A stretch of DNA of 64,000 bases from Allobosea sp. (GTDB lineage: Bacteria > Pseudomonadota > Alphaproteobacteria > Rhizobiales > Beijerinckiaceae): contig JAAEQB010000074.1 in NCBI GenBank assembly GCA_024231975.1, positions 1 through 64,000 on the forward strand, in the 5' to 3' direction. Under the pieces are notes generated by a model. That model worked only from the letters and a program-made list of their open reading frames with translations. It was not told where the DNA came from and did no database searches. The first letter of the stretch is position 1. The number at the start of each line of letters is the position of its first letter. This document shows positions 45,135 through 53,692 of the stretch, piece after piece. A program made the translations under genes and the position numbers.

Positions 45135-46178
45135 CTATTCCGCCGCCTGCTGGGCGCTGGCGGCCGTCTCGGCCTCGATCATCTGAGCCAGGCGGCGGCG
45201 GAAGCGCAGCGGGCCGACCTCGATCTTGAGGTCGAGATTGGGCGTGCGCTTGTTAGCCATGCCCTGATGCACGGCGGTAAGGACCGCCCGGTCCTCCTCG
45301 AAGGCACCACGCACCGAACGGGCGAATTGCGCCGAGATCTCCGGATCGTTCGGCGCGAAATTGCGCATCTGGAACCAGAAGTAGCGGGTGCTGTTCTCGT
45401 CGACCGGGGTCATGAAGTTGTAGCTGTCCATCAGGAACACGTCCGGATGGAGCGGCTGGCCGACGCCGCCGCTGCCGGCCGGCGTGAAGATCGCCCGGAT
45501 GATGGCGTGGCTGGGATAGCGCACCTCATAGTGCTGCTTGCGGTCGCAATGGCCCTTGAACTTCAGGAACGGCGCGTAGAAGGGCGCCGGCTCGGCATCC
45601 ATCATCCAGCGCCAGACCGTGACGCCGTCCTCGCCCACAGTGGTCTCCAGCGGCGTCTCCTCGGTGCCGGCCCCGGCGAAGGAGCTCTGGTGCACCCAGG
45701 CGACATGGGAGGGATCGAGCAGATTATCGGTCATGTAGAGGTAGTTGCAGGCGACTGTCATTGCGTCGCCCTGATTGACGCCCCAGGCCGGGTCTCCCCA
45801 ATGGTCGACGGCAAAGATCAGCGCGGGATCTGCCAGCGCCGCATCGCCCATCCAGACCCAGATCAGGCCGTAACGCTCGGCGACGGGGTAGGACCGGACG
45901 CGGGCGACATGCGGAATCCGCTCGGCGCCGGGAACGCGGGTGCAGGTGCCCGTGCAGTCGAAGGTCAGGCCGTGATAGCCGCATTCGACGTCGTCGCCCT
46001 TGATGCGGCCCATCGAGAGCGGCAGCTTGCGGTGCGGGCAGGCATCCTCGAGCGCGGCCAGCTTTCCGTCGCGCCGCCGGTAGAGCACGACGTTCTCGGA
46101 CAGCATCGTCACCGGGTGGAGCTGGTCCTGGACCTCATGGTCCCAGGCCGCGACATACCAGGCATTTTTCAGGAACAT
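45135..46178 (-). CDS. Rieske non-heme iron oxygenase (VanA-like)
   Basis: 347 aa from ATG 46178, chosen for GGGAGGG 7 bases upstream; earlier in-frame ATGs lack one. The start MFLKNAWYVAAW is typical of vanillate demethylase-type oxygenases. The Rieske centre is C-P-H (CPHRKLPLS) with C-G-Y-H (ECGYHG). The mononuclear iron site is in NLLDPSHVAWVH. Such enzymes O- or N-demethylate or hydroxylate aromatic or quaternary amine substrates. First gene of the operon and divergent from the LysR gene. Confidence 0.92.
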   Translation of the reverse strand: MFLKNAWYVAAWDHEVQDQLHPVTMLSENVVLYRRRDGKLAALEDACPHRKLPLSMGRIKGDDVECGYHGLTFDCTGTCTRVPGAERIPHVARVRSYPVAERYGLIWVWMGDAALADPALIFAVDHWGDPAWGVNQGDAMTVACNYLYMTDNLLDPSHVAWVHQSSFAGAGTEETPLETTVGEDGVTVWRWMMDAEPAPFYAPFLKFKGHCDRKQHYEVRYPSHAIIRAIFTPAGSGGVGQPLHPDVFLMDSYNFMTPVDENSTRYFWFQMRNFAPNDPEISAQFARSVRGAFEEDRAVLTAVHQGMANKRTPNLDLKIEVGPLRFRRRLAQMIEAETAASAQQAAE

Positions 46179-46256
46179 CGATGCCCTCCCATCAATCGCC
46201 ATCCGGGGAATGATAGGCAGCGATGCGGGGCCGGCTTGAGTCCGAAGAATTGCGTT

Positions 46257-46279
46257 ACATTTTAGATTTGCTAAAATGT
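46257..46279. promoter_or_regulatory. Perfect palindrome, likely LysR operator for the Rieske operon
   Basis: ACATTTTAG-ATTTG-CTAAAATGT: a 9-bp perfect inverted repeat with a 5-base centre, AT-rich within GC-rich DNA and containing a T-N11-A core. It lies 79 bp before the oxygenase ATG and 23 bp before the LysR start. Confidence 0.7.
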
Positions 46280-46301
46280 GAAGATCGGATGGGAGGCAGG
46301 T

Positions 46302-47219
46302 TTGGCATTGCCGCCGCTCAAGGCGCTTCAAGCATTCGAGGCAGTCGCGCGGCTGGGGAGCGTGTCCGATGCGGCGGCTGAGCTGTTCGTCACGCCCGGC
46401 GCGATCAGCCAGCAGATCAAGAAGCTGGAGAGCTGCCTCGGTATCCGGCTGGTCGAGCGCAATGGGCGCGGCGTCGAACTGACCTCCTGGGGCGCGGCCT
46501 ATCAGCTCGACATCACCGGCCCCTTCGCGGCGCTCCGCCAGGCCCATGCCACGCTCCACCGCAAGCGCGCCGGCTCCGGCCTCGTCGTCAGCTGCCTCGC
46601 CACCGTGGCCAGCCGCTGGCTCGGCCCGCAGCTCTTCGACTGGCAGGTGCTGAACCCCGCCTCGAAGATCCGTCTGGTCGGAGCCGAGTCCGAGCCGCGG
46701 CTGTTCGAGGACGGGGTCGATTTCAGGTTGTCATACGGGTCGAAGAGCCAGTCCTTCGACCACTACGCGCCGCTCTTCACCGACTGGGTCGTGCCGGCCT
46801 GCGCGCCCGGCCTGATCGCCGGCAAGGCCGTCACGGCACCCGAAGACATCTTCGCCTACCCCCTGATCGGGATCGAATGGGAAGGATCGCACAAGCCTCC
46901 GCCCGGCTGGGACGAGTGGGCGCGCAGCGTCGGGGTCTCCGTCGGCAACGTCTCGACGGAGCTCGCCTTTTCGCTGTCGAGCACGGCTTTGGATGCCGCC
47001 GTCAACGGCCGCGGTTTCGTGCTCGCTCAGCTCGCGATGATCCGCGAGGACCTCGCCTCCGGCCGGCTGGTCGTGCCGATCGACAGGCGGCTGCAGCTCG
47101 GCGAAAGCTATTTCCTGGCCTGGGATCGGGCCGCGCTGGAGAAGCCGTTCGGTGCGCAATTCCGCGATTGGGTGCTCGCCATGTCGCGTGCGCAGCAGCG
47201 CATCTCCGCGGCGGGCTGA
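46302..47219 (+). CDS. LysR-family transcriptional regulator (GcvA-like)
   Basis: 305 aa from TTG 46302, chosen because GGGAGG (46291-46296) lies just ahead; GTG 46278 would overlap the palindromic operator. The N-terminal helix-turn-helix is LPPLKALQAFEAVARLGSVSDAAAELFVTPGAISQQIKKLE, close to GcvA. The effector-binding domain shares the GcvA pattern (SRWLGPQL...). It probably controls the divergent Rieske/transporter operon. Confidence 0.9.
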   Translation: MALPPLKALQAFEAVARLGSVSDAAAELFVTPGAISQQIKKLESCLGIRLVERNGRGVELTSWGAAYQLDITGPFAALRQAHATLHRKRAGSGLVVSCLATVASRWLGPQLFDWQVLNPASKIRLVGAESEPRLFEDGVDFRLSYGSKSQSFDHYAPLFTDWVVPACAPGLIAGKAVTAPEDIFAYPLIGIEWEGSHKPPPGWDEWARSVGVSVGNVSTELAFSLSSTALDAAVNGRGFVLAQLAMIREDLASGRLVVPIDRRLQLGESYFLAWDRAALEKPFGAQFRDWVLAMSRAQQRISAAG

Positions 47220-47696
47220 CGGAGGAACTTCCCCCCGCTCGGCGTCCTTGTGACGACCGGCGTAGGCACCCACGGGAGCGATTGATCTGCAATCTTTTGT
47301 ATACACTATGAAGTCGACCCTTCGGTCGCCTGGGCTGTTGGCGCGTTGCTGATCGCGAGACCCGCGGCGTCATCCGTTGCAGTCTGGCGAAGACGGCAGC
47401 CTCCGGCGCTGCCGCGGTCTCGAGCGCTGCCAGTACCGCGCTCAGCCAGCAGCCAGATCCCCTTGCGATTGCCGCGGATGCGGTGACCCGCTCTACCGGC
47501 CCATGCCCGTGACCCAGGCCGAGCGCGACGACGCCTCGCGCATCCTGGTTCGAAGTCTCGCCTGGTCAGCTCCATTAGACTGATCGCTCCTACATCGCGA
47601 GCGGGCTGCAGTCTGTCCCAAGGTCGACGACGCGGCAGGCGCTGACAGTTTCTCCCTTCAGCCATCGCTTACCGCGTTCCGCCCCGCGGCCGCTAG
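47220..47696. other. Intergenic region without a convincing gene
   Basis: Nothing resembling an intact protein is present in about 477 bp. TTGTATACACT near 47296 contains a TGTATACA dyad like a GntR operator. Minus-strand frames around 47330-47660 carry short stretches that could be remnants of a regulator but are broken by frame changes, so no gene is called. Confidence 0.45.
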
Positions 47697-47722
47697 GGAA
47701 CTTCAGTCTCTGCTCACCGGTT
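47697..47722 (+). promoter_or_regulatory. EcfG-type general stress promoter
   Basis: GGAAC (47697-47701), 17 bases, GGTT (47719-47722). The alphaproteobacterial EcfG consensus is GGAAC-N16/17-CGTT. The predicted start is about 20 bp before ATG 47749. Confidence 0.6.
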
Positions 47723-47748
47723 ATCCGCGAAACGCATTGGAGCCTGCC

Positions 47749-48240
47749 ATGCCGACACCGAACGAGCTTGAGGACAAACTCTGGAAGGCGCTTCGCTCCG
47801 ACATGACCGTCATGCTTGGGCTCGAAAGATCAGGCGACAATCTGATGCGGCCGATGACGGTCCAGGTCGATGGCGATGCCGATCATGGGCCGCTGTGGAT
47901 TTTTTCCGCAAGGGACACCGAACTGGTGAAGTCGTTGGCTGGAAGCGAGAACGCGTTCATGTCCTTCACCGACAAGGGGCATGATCTCTTCGCCAGGATC
48001 AACGGTACTCTGATGCTCGACAATGATCGGGCGATCATCGACCGGCTTTGGAACCGCTTCGTGGCGGCGTGGTACGAGCAGGGTAAGGATGATCCGAAGC
48101 TCGCTTTGCTGCGCTTCGATCCGCACCAGGCGGAGATCTGGGAGAACGAATGGAGCCTGATCGCAGGCATCCAGTTGTTGTTCGGTTCCGATCCCAAGCA
48201 GGACTATGCGGACAAGACAGCCAATGTGAGGCTCGACTGA
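47749..48240 (+). CDS. Pyridoxamine 5'-phosphate oxidase-like (general stress FMN-binding) protein
   Basis: 163 aa from ATG 47749. The split-barrel fold is indicated by NELEDKLWKALRSDMTVMLGL, RPMTVQVDGDADHGPLWIFSARDTELVK, FMSFTDKGHDLFARINGTLML and the C-terminal DPHQAEIWENEWS. These proteins, annotated as general stress protein 26-like, bind FMN or F420; the substrate is unknown. It follows an EcfG-type promoter. Confidence 0.85.
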   Translation: MPTPNELEDKLWKALRSDMTVMLGLERSGDNLMRPMTVQVDGDADHGPLWIFSARDTELVKSLAGSENAFMSFTDKGHDLFARINGTLMLDNDRAIIDRLWNRFVAAWYEQGKDDPKLALLRFDPHQAEIWENEWSLIAGIQLLFGSDPKQDYADKTANVRLD

Positions 48241-48281
48241 ACCGCCGCCTGTCTTCACTGCAACAAGACCGAGCGCGAGAC

Positions 48282-48566
48282 ATGATCAAAGCCATTCTCA
48301 ACAGCGTCGCGACAGCCTGGATCGCGCGCGATGCCGAGCGCGGAGACATCCCCGAGGGAATGACCGTTCCATTGACACTACTCGCGGCAAGGCTGCCGGT
48401 GCCGATCCTGGTTGTTGGAGCGATCGGGTACGGTCTCTATCGACTCGAACTCGACGCGCGAGCACGCCGCGCGAAGGACGTCACGCCCAAACGCCGGCGC
48501 CCCACACCGCGGAAAGCACCCTCGACCTCGGCTGGTCGCGGCAGCCGCCGCAAGGCTCGGATCTGA
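48282..48566 (+). CDS. Small membrane protein of unknown function
   Basis: 94 aa from ATG 48282. A helix of about 22 hydrophobic residues (LTLLAARLPVPILVVGAIGYGLY, about 28-50) is followed by a very basic tail (RRAKDVTPKRRRPTPRK). No family is recognised. It begins 41 bp after the preceding gene and is probably cotranscribed under the same EcfG-type promoter. The start has only a weak site (GAGCGCGAG). Confidence 0.55.
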   Translation: MIKAILNSVATAWIARDAERGDIPEGMTVPLTLLAARLPVPILVVGAIGYGLYRLELDARARRAKDVTPKRRRPTPRKAPSTSAGRGSRRKARI

Positions 48567-48589
48567 CGGCGCTCGAGCACGATGCCGCG

Positions 48590-48826
48590 TCAGCGCTTCT
48601 TCGTTCGCGTCCGATCCGGCAGCGCGTCGATTGCTTCGTCGGCCCCCTGATCCTTATGGAGCACGCCTTCCCGCAGCACCTTGCGAGCGGCATCATTCTT
48701 CTTTTTGGGATCGGTGGGGATGGCCTTGGTCTCAGGCGTCGCTTCGAGGCCGATCTCCTTCGGCTTCTTGCCGGCGTTCCTGGCGCTGGCCGCGAAGGTG
48801 GCGAGGGCTTCCGGTTGCTTGGCCAT
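48590..48826 (-). CDS. Small Lys-rich stress-linked protein
   Basis: 78 aa from ATG 48826, with GGAGAAAG ahead of it. Charged and Ala-rich (MAKQPEALATFAAS..., KKPKEIGLEATPETKAIPTDPKKKN), with no membrane or secretion signal; probably flexible. No family is recognised. An EcfG-type promoter is found at 48849-48874. Confidence 0.6.
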   Translation of the reverse strand: MAKQPEALATFAASARNAGKKPKEIGLEATPETKAIPTDPKKKNDAARKVLREGVLHKDQGADEAIDALPDRTRTKKR

Positions 48827-48848
48827 GGCTCTTTCTCCGTTTGCGTTG

Positions 48849-48874
48849 CAACCGGAGCGAAGGCTTGTTGTTCC
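48849..48874 (-). promoter_or_regulatory. EcfG-type promoter (minus strand)
   Basis: Read on the minus strand: GGAAC (48874-48870), 16 bases, GGTT (48853-48850). It points to the Lys-rich small gene that starts 24 bp downstream. Confidence 0.6.
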
Positions 48875-48933
48875 ACCTGGAGCGGCGATCAACCTTCCGG
48901 CTGGTCGCGTACGATGCAGGTCGAGGAGCTTGT

Positions 48934-49143
48934 CTATTCCGCCTTGAGATTTTCCGCCGACGACTTGCCTGAGCGCTTGTCGGCCACGACCTCGTAGGAA
49001 ATCTTCTGGCCGTCCTGCAACTCACGAAGCCCGGCGCGCTGCACCGCGCTGATATGGACGAAAACATCCTGCCCGCCACCATCGGGTTGGAAGAAGCCGA
49101 AGCCTTTGGTCGTGTTGAACCACTTGACAGTGCCGGTCGCCAT
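48934..49143 (-). CDS. Cold shock protein (CspA family)
   Basis: 69 aa. The cold shock domain is complete: GTVKWFNTTKGFGFFQPD (RNP1 region KGFGFF) and DVFVHISAVQRAGL (RNP2 region VFVH). It binds single-stranded nucleic acid, usually RNA. AAGGAGG lies just ahead of ATG 49143. Not obviously part of an operon. Confidence 0.95.
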   Translation of the reverse strand: MATGTVKWFNTTKGFGFFQPDGGGQDVFVHISAVQRAGLRELQDGQKISYEVVADKRSGKSSAENLKAE

Positions 49144-49293
49144 TCCTGCCTCCTTGTCGGGGTCGCGAGCATGGATGCCATGGTCCCGCAGGGCAATCGT
49201 CCGGCAGCCGCTTTATATTTTTAGAACTCTGTCATTTGCTATTGCGTCGCTCTCGCCGCCCAGCCATGGAGGCCGGCCCGCAGAGACCTGTTG

Positions 49294-50787
49294 ATGCCTA
49301 TTTCTCCCACGCAGTTTCTCAGATCGAATCTCCTGCTGCTCGCGGGTGGGGCGATTGCCCTGTTGGTCATCGTCATCGCAGCTTTCTGGATGACCTGGGC
49401 CTCGGAGCGGCAGTTCGACGAGGTGGTCGCGGTTCGCGAGACACGTAGCGCGACGGCCGATCTTCTGTCGCTCGCGCAAGACGCCGAAACCGGCCAGCGC
49501 GGCTATCTGCTGTCGCGCGATGCTGCCTATCTTGGCCCCTATACGGATGCCGTCGCCAGGTTCGAGCCGACACTGGAGCGCCTCAAGGCTTCCGCCGGCG
49601 CGGCCGAGTTGGCGCAGGCCGAAATCGCGCGCCTGGAAAGCACACTGCGTGGCAAGCTGGCGGAACTGTCGCAGACGATCGCCCTGGCGCAGCGTGGTGC
49701 CTGGGAGGATGCAATCGATACCGTCCGTCAGGGCTCGGGCCGCAATCTGATGGACGAGCTTCGCGCCGGGCTCGGCAAGGTCATCGCTCAATCCGAGCAA
49801 CGGCTTCAGCAGGCGATCGCCGGCCAGGAAACCGCATCGGCGCGGCTGCGCTGGACCATCGTGCTTGGTGCGCTGGTGATCATTCTCTTCGCGGCCGTGG
49901 CCTTCTGGACGATCGCGCAATACACACGCGAGATCATCCTGGCGCGAACCGAGGTCGCCGCCCTCAACATCGGGCTGGAAGAGCGCGTGCAACAGCGCAC
50001 CGAAGCGCTCACCCGAGCCAACGAGGAAATCCAGCGCTTTGCCTATATCGTGACCCATGACCTGCGGGCGCCGCTCGTGAACATCATGGGCTTCACGAGC
50101 GAGCTCGAAGCGACTGCGGCGCCGATCAAGGCCTATTTCGATGCCGGCGAAACGGCTGCTCCGGCGGTACTGGAAGAGGCCCGCACGGCGGTCGACGTGG
50201 ATCTGCCGGAAGCGATCAGCTTCATACGCTCCTCGACGCGCAAGATGGATGGGCTGATCAATGCCATCCTGAAGATCTCGCGCGAGGGCAAGCGCGTCCT
50301 GCGCGCCGAAGCGATCGATCTTCCATCCGCGCTCGACGCAGCGGCGGCAGCTGTCCATCATCAGGCGAGCGAGAATGGCGACGGCATCACTGTCGACTGT
50401 CCGCCGCTCAAGATCCGGAGTGACCGCCTGTCGATGGAACAGGTCCTCGGGAACCTGCTGGACAATGCAATCAAATACCGGGCGCCAAATCGCGAGCTCA
50501 AGGTGGTGATGCGCGCGAAGCGGGAGAAGTCCGGCTGGGTGATTATCGAGGTCGAAGACAACGGCCGCGGCATTGCACCGACTGATCATGAGCGGATTTT
50601 TGAGCTCTTTCGTCGATCCGGCACGCAGGACAAGCCGGGCGAAGGCATCGGGCTGGCACATGTCCGGACCATCGTCCGCAATCTCGGCGGCGACATCACC
50701 GTCAGCTCCGAACTGGACGCTGGCACGACCTTCTCGATCTTGTTGCCGCCTGATCTCAGCGCGGTTCAGCGGAGTGCCTCCACGTGA
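49294..50787 (+). CDS. Sensor histidine kinase with CHASE3 domain
   Basis: 497 aa from ATG 49294. Two transmembrane helices (about 12-34 and 186-208) flank a CHASE3 sensor domain (LSLAQDAETGQRGYLLSRD). A coiled segment (EERVQQRTEALTRANEEIQRFAYIV) leads to the HisKA box with THDLRAPL, followed by an HATPase_c domain (NLLDNAIKYR; VEDNGRGI; GEGIGLAHVRTIV). It phosphorylates response regulators. Its stop overlaps the GTG start of the next gene (GTGA). Confidence 0.92.
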   Translation: MPISPTQFLRSNLLLLAGGAIALLVIVIAAFWMTWASERQFDEVVAVRETRSATADLLSLAQDAETGQRGYLLSRDAAYLGPYTDAVARFEPTLERLKASAGAAELAQAEIARLESTLRGKLAELSQTIALAQRGAWEDAIDTVRQGSGRNLMDELRAGLGKVIAQSEQRLQQAIAGQETASARLRWTIVLGALVIILFAAVAFWTIAQYTREIILARTEVAALNIGLEERVQQRTEALTRANEEIQRFAYIVTHDLRAPLVNIMGFTSELEATAAPIKAYFDAGETAAPAVLEEARTAVDVDLPEAISFIRSSTRKMDGLINAILKISREGKRVLRAEAIDLPSALDAAAAAVHHQASENGDGITVDCPPLKIRSDRLSMEQVLGNLLDNAIKYRAPNRELKVVMRAKREKSGWVIIEVEDNGRGIAPTDHERIFELFRRSGTQDKPGEGIGLAHVRTIVRNLGGDITVSSELDAGTTFSILLPPDLSAVQRSAST

Positions 50788-51227
50788 GCAATGCAAAGCC
50801 GGTCTCGATCGTGATGATCGAGGATGACGAAGGTCATGCCCGTCTCATCGAGAAGAACATCCGCCGAGCGGGTGTGAACAACGAGATCATCCCGTTCCAG
50901 AACGGCACGGACGCTCTGGCTTTCCTCTTCGGCGCGGACGGTACGGGCGAAGCCAGCTCCCGCCGGCAGCTGCTCATCCTGCTCGACCTGAACCTGCCCG
51001 ACATGGCCGGCGTCGACATCCTGGAGAAGGTCAAGGCGAACCCGCATACGCGCCGCTCGCCGGTCATCGTCCTGACGACGACAGACGACAGCCGCGAGAT
51101 CCAGCGCTGCTATGACCTCGGCGCGAACGTCTATATCACGAAGCCGGTCGACTATGACGGTTTCGCCAACGCGATCAGGCAGTTGGGGCTGTTCTTCTCG
51201 GTGATGCAGGTTCCGGAAACCGAATGA
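50784..51227 (+). CDS. Single-domain response regulator (Rcp1-like)
   Basis: 147 aa from GTG 50784, translationally coupled to the kinase. It is a lone receiver domain: acidic pair EDDEGHARL, phosphoacceptor Asp in LLDLNLPDMAGVDIL, then VIVLTTTDD and the Lys in ITKPVD. No output domain. Receivers of this Rcp1 type are common partners of CHASE3 or phytochrome kinases. It presumably passes phosphate on or binds a partner. Confidence 0.92.
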   Translation: MSNAKPVSIVMIEDDEGHARLIEKNIRRAGVNNEIIPFQNGTDALAFLFGADGTGEASSRRQLLILLDLNLPDMAGVDILEKVKANPHTRRSPVIVLTTTDDSREIQRCYDLGANVYITKPVDYDGFANAIRQLGLFFSVMQVPETE

Positions 51228-51249
51228 TGCTATCGACGGCGACGCGGTA

Positions 51250-52296
51250 ATGCCCAATCGGATCATTAAGGCACTCTACATCGACGATGACGTCGCCTTG
51301 GGGCGGCTCGTCCAGCGCATTCTCGGCCGCCGCGGCTATCAGGTCGAGCATGTGACGACTGCGGAGACTGGGCTCGGCCGCCTCGAGGACGGCGATATCG
51401 ATGTGGTCATTCTCGACCATGACCTCGGCACGACCTCGGGACTTGCCGTCCTGGAGGACCTGCGAGCACGCGAACATGCGCCTCCGGTCGTCTACGTCAC
51501 GGCCTCGACCGAGCTCTCGATAGCGGTTCAGGCGCTCAAGGCTGGCGCTGTCGACTATGTCGTGAAGGCGATCGGCGATGACTTCGAAGTTCTACTGGTG
51601 GCCGCGCTCGAGCAGGCCGTCGAACGCGCCCGGTTGATGCGGGCCAAGGAAGAGGCCGAGCAGCAGGTCCGCCAGGCCAAGGACCGGGCCGAGATGCTCT
51701 TGGCCGAGGTCAATCACCGCGTGGCCAACAGTCTCGCGCTCGTCGGCTCACTGGTCCGGATGCAGGCTGGTGCCGTGAAGGATACGGGCGCGAAGGCGGC
51801 TTTGGCGGAGACGCAGGCGCGCATCACGGCCATCGCGAACCTGCATCGCAGCCTCTACACCTCGACGGATGTCCAGCAGGTCGATCTCGCGGCCTATCTG
51901 GAAACGCTCGTCGGCGAATTGGGCAACTCGATCACGGCCTCGGGCAAGACGCCGATCGTCAAGCTCGACGCCGAACCCGTCTCGATCAAGACCGATCGCG
52001 CCGTCTCCGTCGGCATGATTGCGACGGAACTCGTCACCAATGCCCTGAAATATGCCTATCCGGTTGGAGAGGGCGAGGTTCGCGTCAGCGTTTCGCGGAC
52101 GCCGTCCAATCAGATCATGCTCAGCGTCGCCGACGATGGCATCGGCTGGACCGGTGACGGGACGGCAAAGGGGAGCGGGCTCGGCGGCAAGATCATCGCT
52201 GCGATGTCGAAAAGCCTCGGCTCGAACCTGGAATATCACAGCCGGCCAATCGGCACGCTGGCCTCCATCACATTCGATGAAAAGCTGGGATATTGA
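51250..52296 (+). CDS. Response regulator with HWE/HisKA_2-type histidine kinase domain
   Basis: 348 aa. Receiver at about 1-125 (DDDVALGRLVQRIL, VILDHDLGTTSGLAVLEDL, VTASTELSIAVQALKAGAVDYVVK), a coiled linker, then a HisKA_2 dimerisation box (LLAEVNHRVANSL with the phosphoacceptor His) and an HATPase_c domain (TELVTNALKYAYP; VADDGIGW; GSGLGGKIIAAM). Kinases of this type often feed PhyR of the alphaproteobacterial general stress response. It follows the single-domain regulator by 22 bp. Confidence 0.9.
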   Translation: MPNRIIKALYIDDDVALGRLVQRILGRRGYQVEHVTTAETGLGRLEDGDIDVVILDHDLGTTSGLAVLEDLRAREHAPPVVYVTASTELSIAVQALKAGAVDYVVKAIGDDFEVLLVAALEQAVERARLMRAKEEAEQQVRQAKDRAEMLLAEVNHRVANSLALVGSLVRMQAGAVKDTGAKAALAETQARITAIANLHRSLYTSTDVQQVDLAAYLETLVGELGNSITASGKTPIVKLDAEPVSIKTDRAVSVGMIATELVTNALKYAYPVGEGEVRVSVSRTPSNQIMLSVADDGIGWTGDGTAKGSGLGGKIIAAMSKSLGSNLEYHSRPIGTLASITFDEKLGY

Positions 52297-52335
52297 CGGC
52301 GCATCGATGGCGAGCGCCAGGCGGTCAGCATTGAA

Positions 52336-52419
52336 CTAGAGGTTGATCGCCAGCGCCAACGCCAGATTGAGCGTCAAAGCCAAGTAGATCCAAAACTCCA
52401 GGGGAACACTGCACCGCAT
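52336..52419 (-). CDS. Possible 27-residue hydrophobic peptide
   Basis: ATG 52419 with GGAG seven bases ahead opens a 27-codon frame to TAG at 52338-52336. Its product is almost all hydrophobic (VPLEFWIYLALTLNLALALAI), so it would be a small membrane peptide. No homology can be judged at this length. Confidence 0.3.
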   Translation of the reverse strand: MRCSVPLEFWIYLALTLNLALALAINL

Positions 52420-52594
52420 CGAAGAACTCCGGACTCGCAGCGAAGAAATTCCGCATCCGGTGGATCGTTCCGCGTTCTGGGGGATTTGAGGAAAATGCCA
52501 GTGATGTTGGTGAACGCTTGGCTGCCATCGCCGGCATCGGACTCTGCGAGTGCACCTAAGCCCTTCCTCTGTTGCCCTCGCGCAGCGTGCGGGA

Positions 52595-52897
52595 ATGACG
52601 ATGAACTGGATAACAGCCGCCGGCGCCATTGCCGCGATTTGCTCAATGGTCAGCTTCGTGCCGCAGGCCTGGCGTATCGTCAGATCGCGCGACACCAGTG
52701 CAATCTCGCCTGTGATGTACAGCTTCACCGTGGCGGGTTTCGCACTTTGGACCCTCTACGGAGTTGGGCTCGGTGAGTGGCCATTGATCGTGACGAACAG
52801 CGTCTGTCTGTTGCTTGCGTCATTCATCCTGCTGATGACGCTGCTGCCGCAGGCGAAAAAGGACGCAATGGCTGATAAGGTGGACCCTGATGCGTAA
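52595..52897 (+). CDS. SemiSWEET family transporter
   Basis: 100 aa from ATG 52595 (or 52601). Three predicted helices with the PQ motif (SFVPQAWRIVRSRDTSAIS) and SPVMYSFTVAGFALWTLYG, as in SemiSWEET sugar transporters, which dimerise to form a pore. The sugar is unknown. It is 12 bp before the Crp-like gene on the same strand. Confidence 0.85.
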   Translation: MTMNWITAAGAIAAICSMVSFVPQAWRIVRSRDTSAISPVMYSFTVAGFALWTLYGVGLGEWPLIVTNSVCLLLASFILLMTLLPQAKKDAMADKVDPDA

Positions 52898-52909
52898 GAC
52901 CGAGGGCTA

Positions 52910-53650
52910 ATGGACAAGGACCATTATCTTCACGGGCTCGTCCGGAAGCTCGAGACGAGCTCGCCCTTGCAGTCCGAGGAGCGAGACCAGCTGCTCCGGC
53001 TGCCGCTGATCCTCAAGCAGTTCGAGAGCGGCCATGACATCGTCAGCGAGGGGGAGCGCACGAAGCAATGCTGCCTCGTCGCAGAAGGGCTGGTTTGCCG
53101 CTACAAGATCGTAGGCGACGGGCAGCGCCAGATCCTGTCCTTGCACCTGCCGGGCGACATCCCCGATATCCATTCGCTCCTAATCGAGCAGATGGATCAC
53201 AATCTGGGAACACTCACGCCTGCCATCGTCGGCTTCATTCCTCACGACGCCGTTCGGTCACTGACCCGCTCCTATTACCGGATCGCCGAAGCATTCTGGC
53301 GCGAAACGCTCGTAGAGGCCGCCATTTACCGCGAGTGGATGGTAGGGATTGGCCGGCGCTCGGCGCCGAGCCGTATCGCTCACCTGTTCTGCGAGTTCAT
53401 CACCAAGATGACGGCGATCGGCCTTTCCGACGGCAAGACCTGCGAGCTGCCGCTGACGCAGCCGGAAATCGCCGATGCACTTGGACTCTCCACGGTTCAC
53501 ATGAACAAGAAGCTGCGAGAGATCAGGCAGGCCGGGCTGGTGCGCCTTCGGTCGAACAGGCTGACGATCCTTGATTGGGCAGGCCTGTGCAAACTGGCGG
53601 ATTTCGATCCCGACTATCTGCATTTGCGGGAAGTCCGCTCCAAAAAGTGA
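52910..53650 (+). CDS. Crp/Fnr-family transcriptional regulator
   Basis: 246 aa. Cyclic-nucleotide-binding-like beta-roll (about 25-130) with HDIVSEGERTKQCCLVAEGLVCRYKI and ILSLHLPGDI, then a long dimer helix and an HTH_Crp (about 165-235) with LPLTQPEIADALGLSTVHMNKKLREIRQ. No N-terminal Cys cluster of oxygen-sensing FNR, and the recognition helix lacks the FNR-type E-x2-S-R, so binding to the TTGAT-type boxes in this window is doubtful. Directly follows the SemiSWEET gene. Confidence 0.9.
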   Translation: MDKDHYLHGLVRKLETSSPLQSEERDQLLRLPLILKQFESGHDIVSEGERTKQCCLVAEGLVCRYKIVGDGQRQILSLHLPGDIPDIHSLLIEQMDHNLGTLTPAIVGFIPHDAVRSLTRSYYRIAEAFWRETLVEAAIYREWMVGIGRRSAPSRIAHLFCEFITKMTAIGLSDGKTCELPLTQPEIADALGLSTVHMNKKLREIRQAGLVRLRSNRLTILDWAGLCKLADFDPDYLHLREVRSKK

Positions 53651-53692
53651 GTTTGGGCGGGAACACCAGACAGCGAGCGGCATTTGACAGGC

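Noticed and set aside
47306..47665. Open frames that might be a GntR-type regulator
   Set aside because: Only weak, frame-shifting resemblance and no start with a ribosome binding site.
53660..53684. A further EcfG-like promoter before the DUF6894 gene
   Set aside because: The -10 part reads CATT, and the motif ends 8 bp before the ATG.
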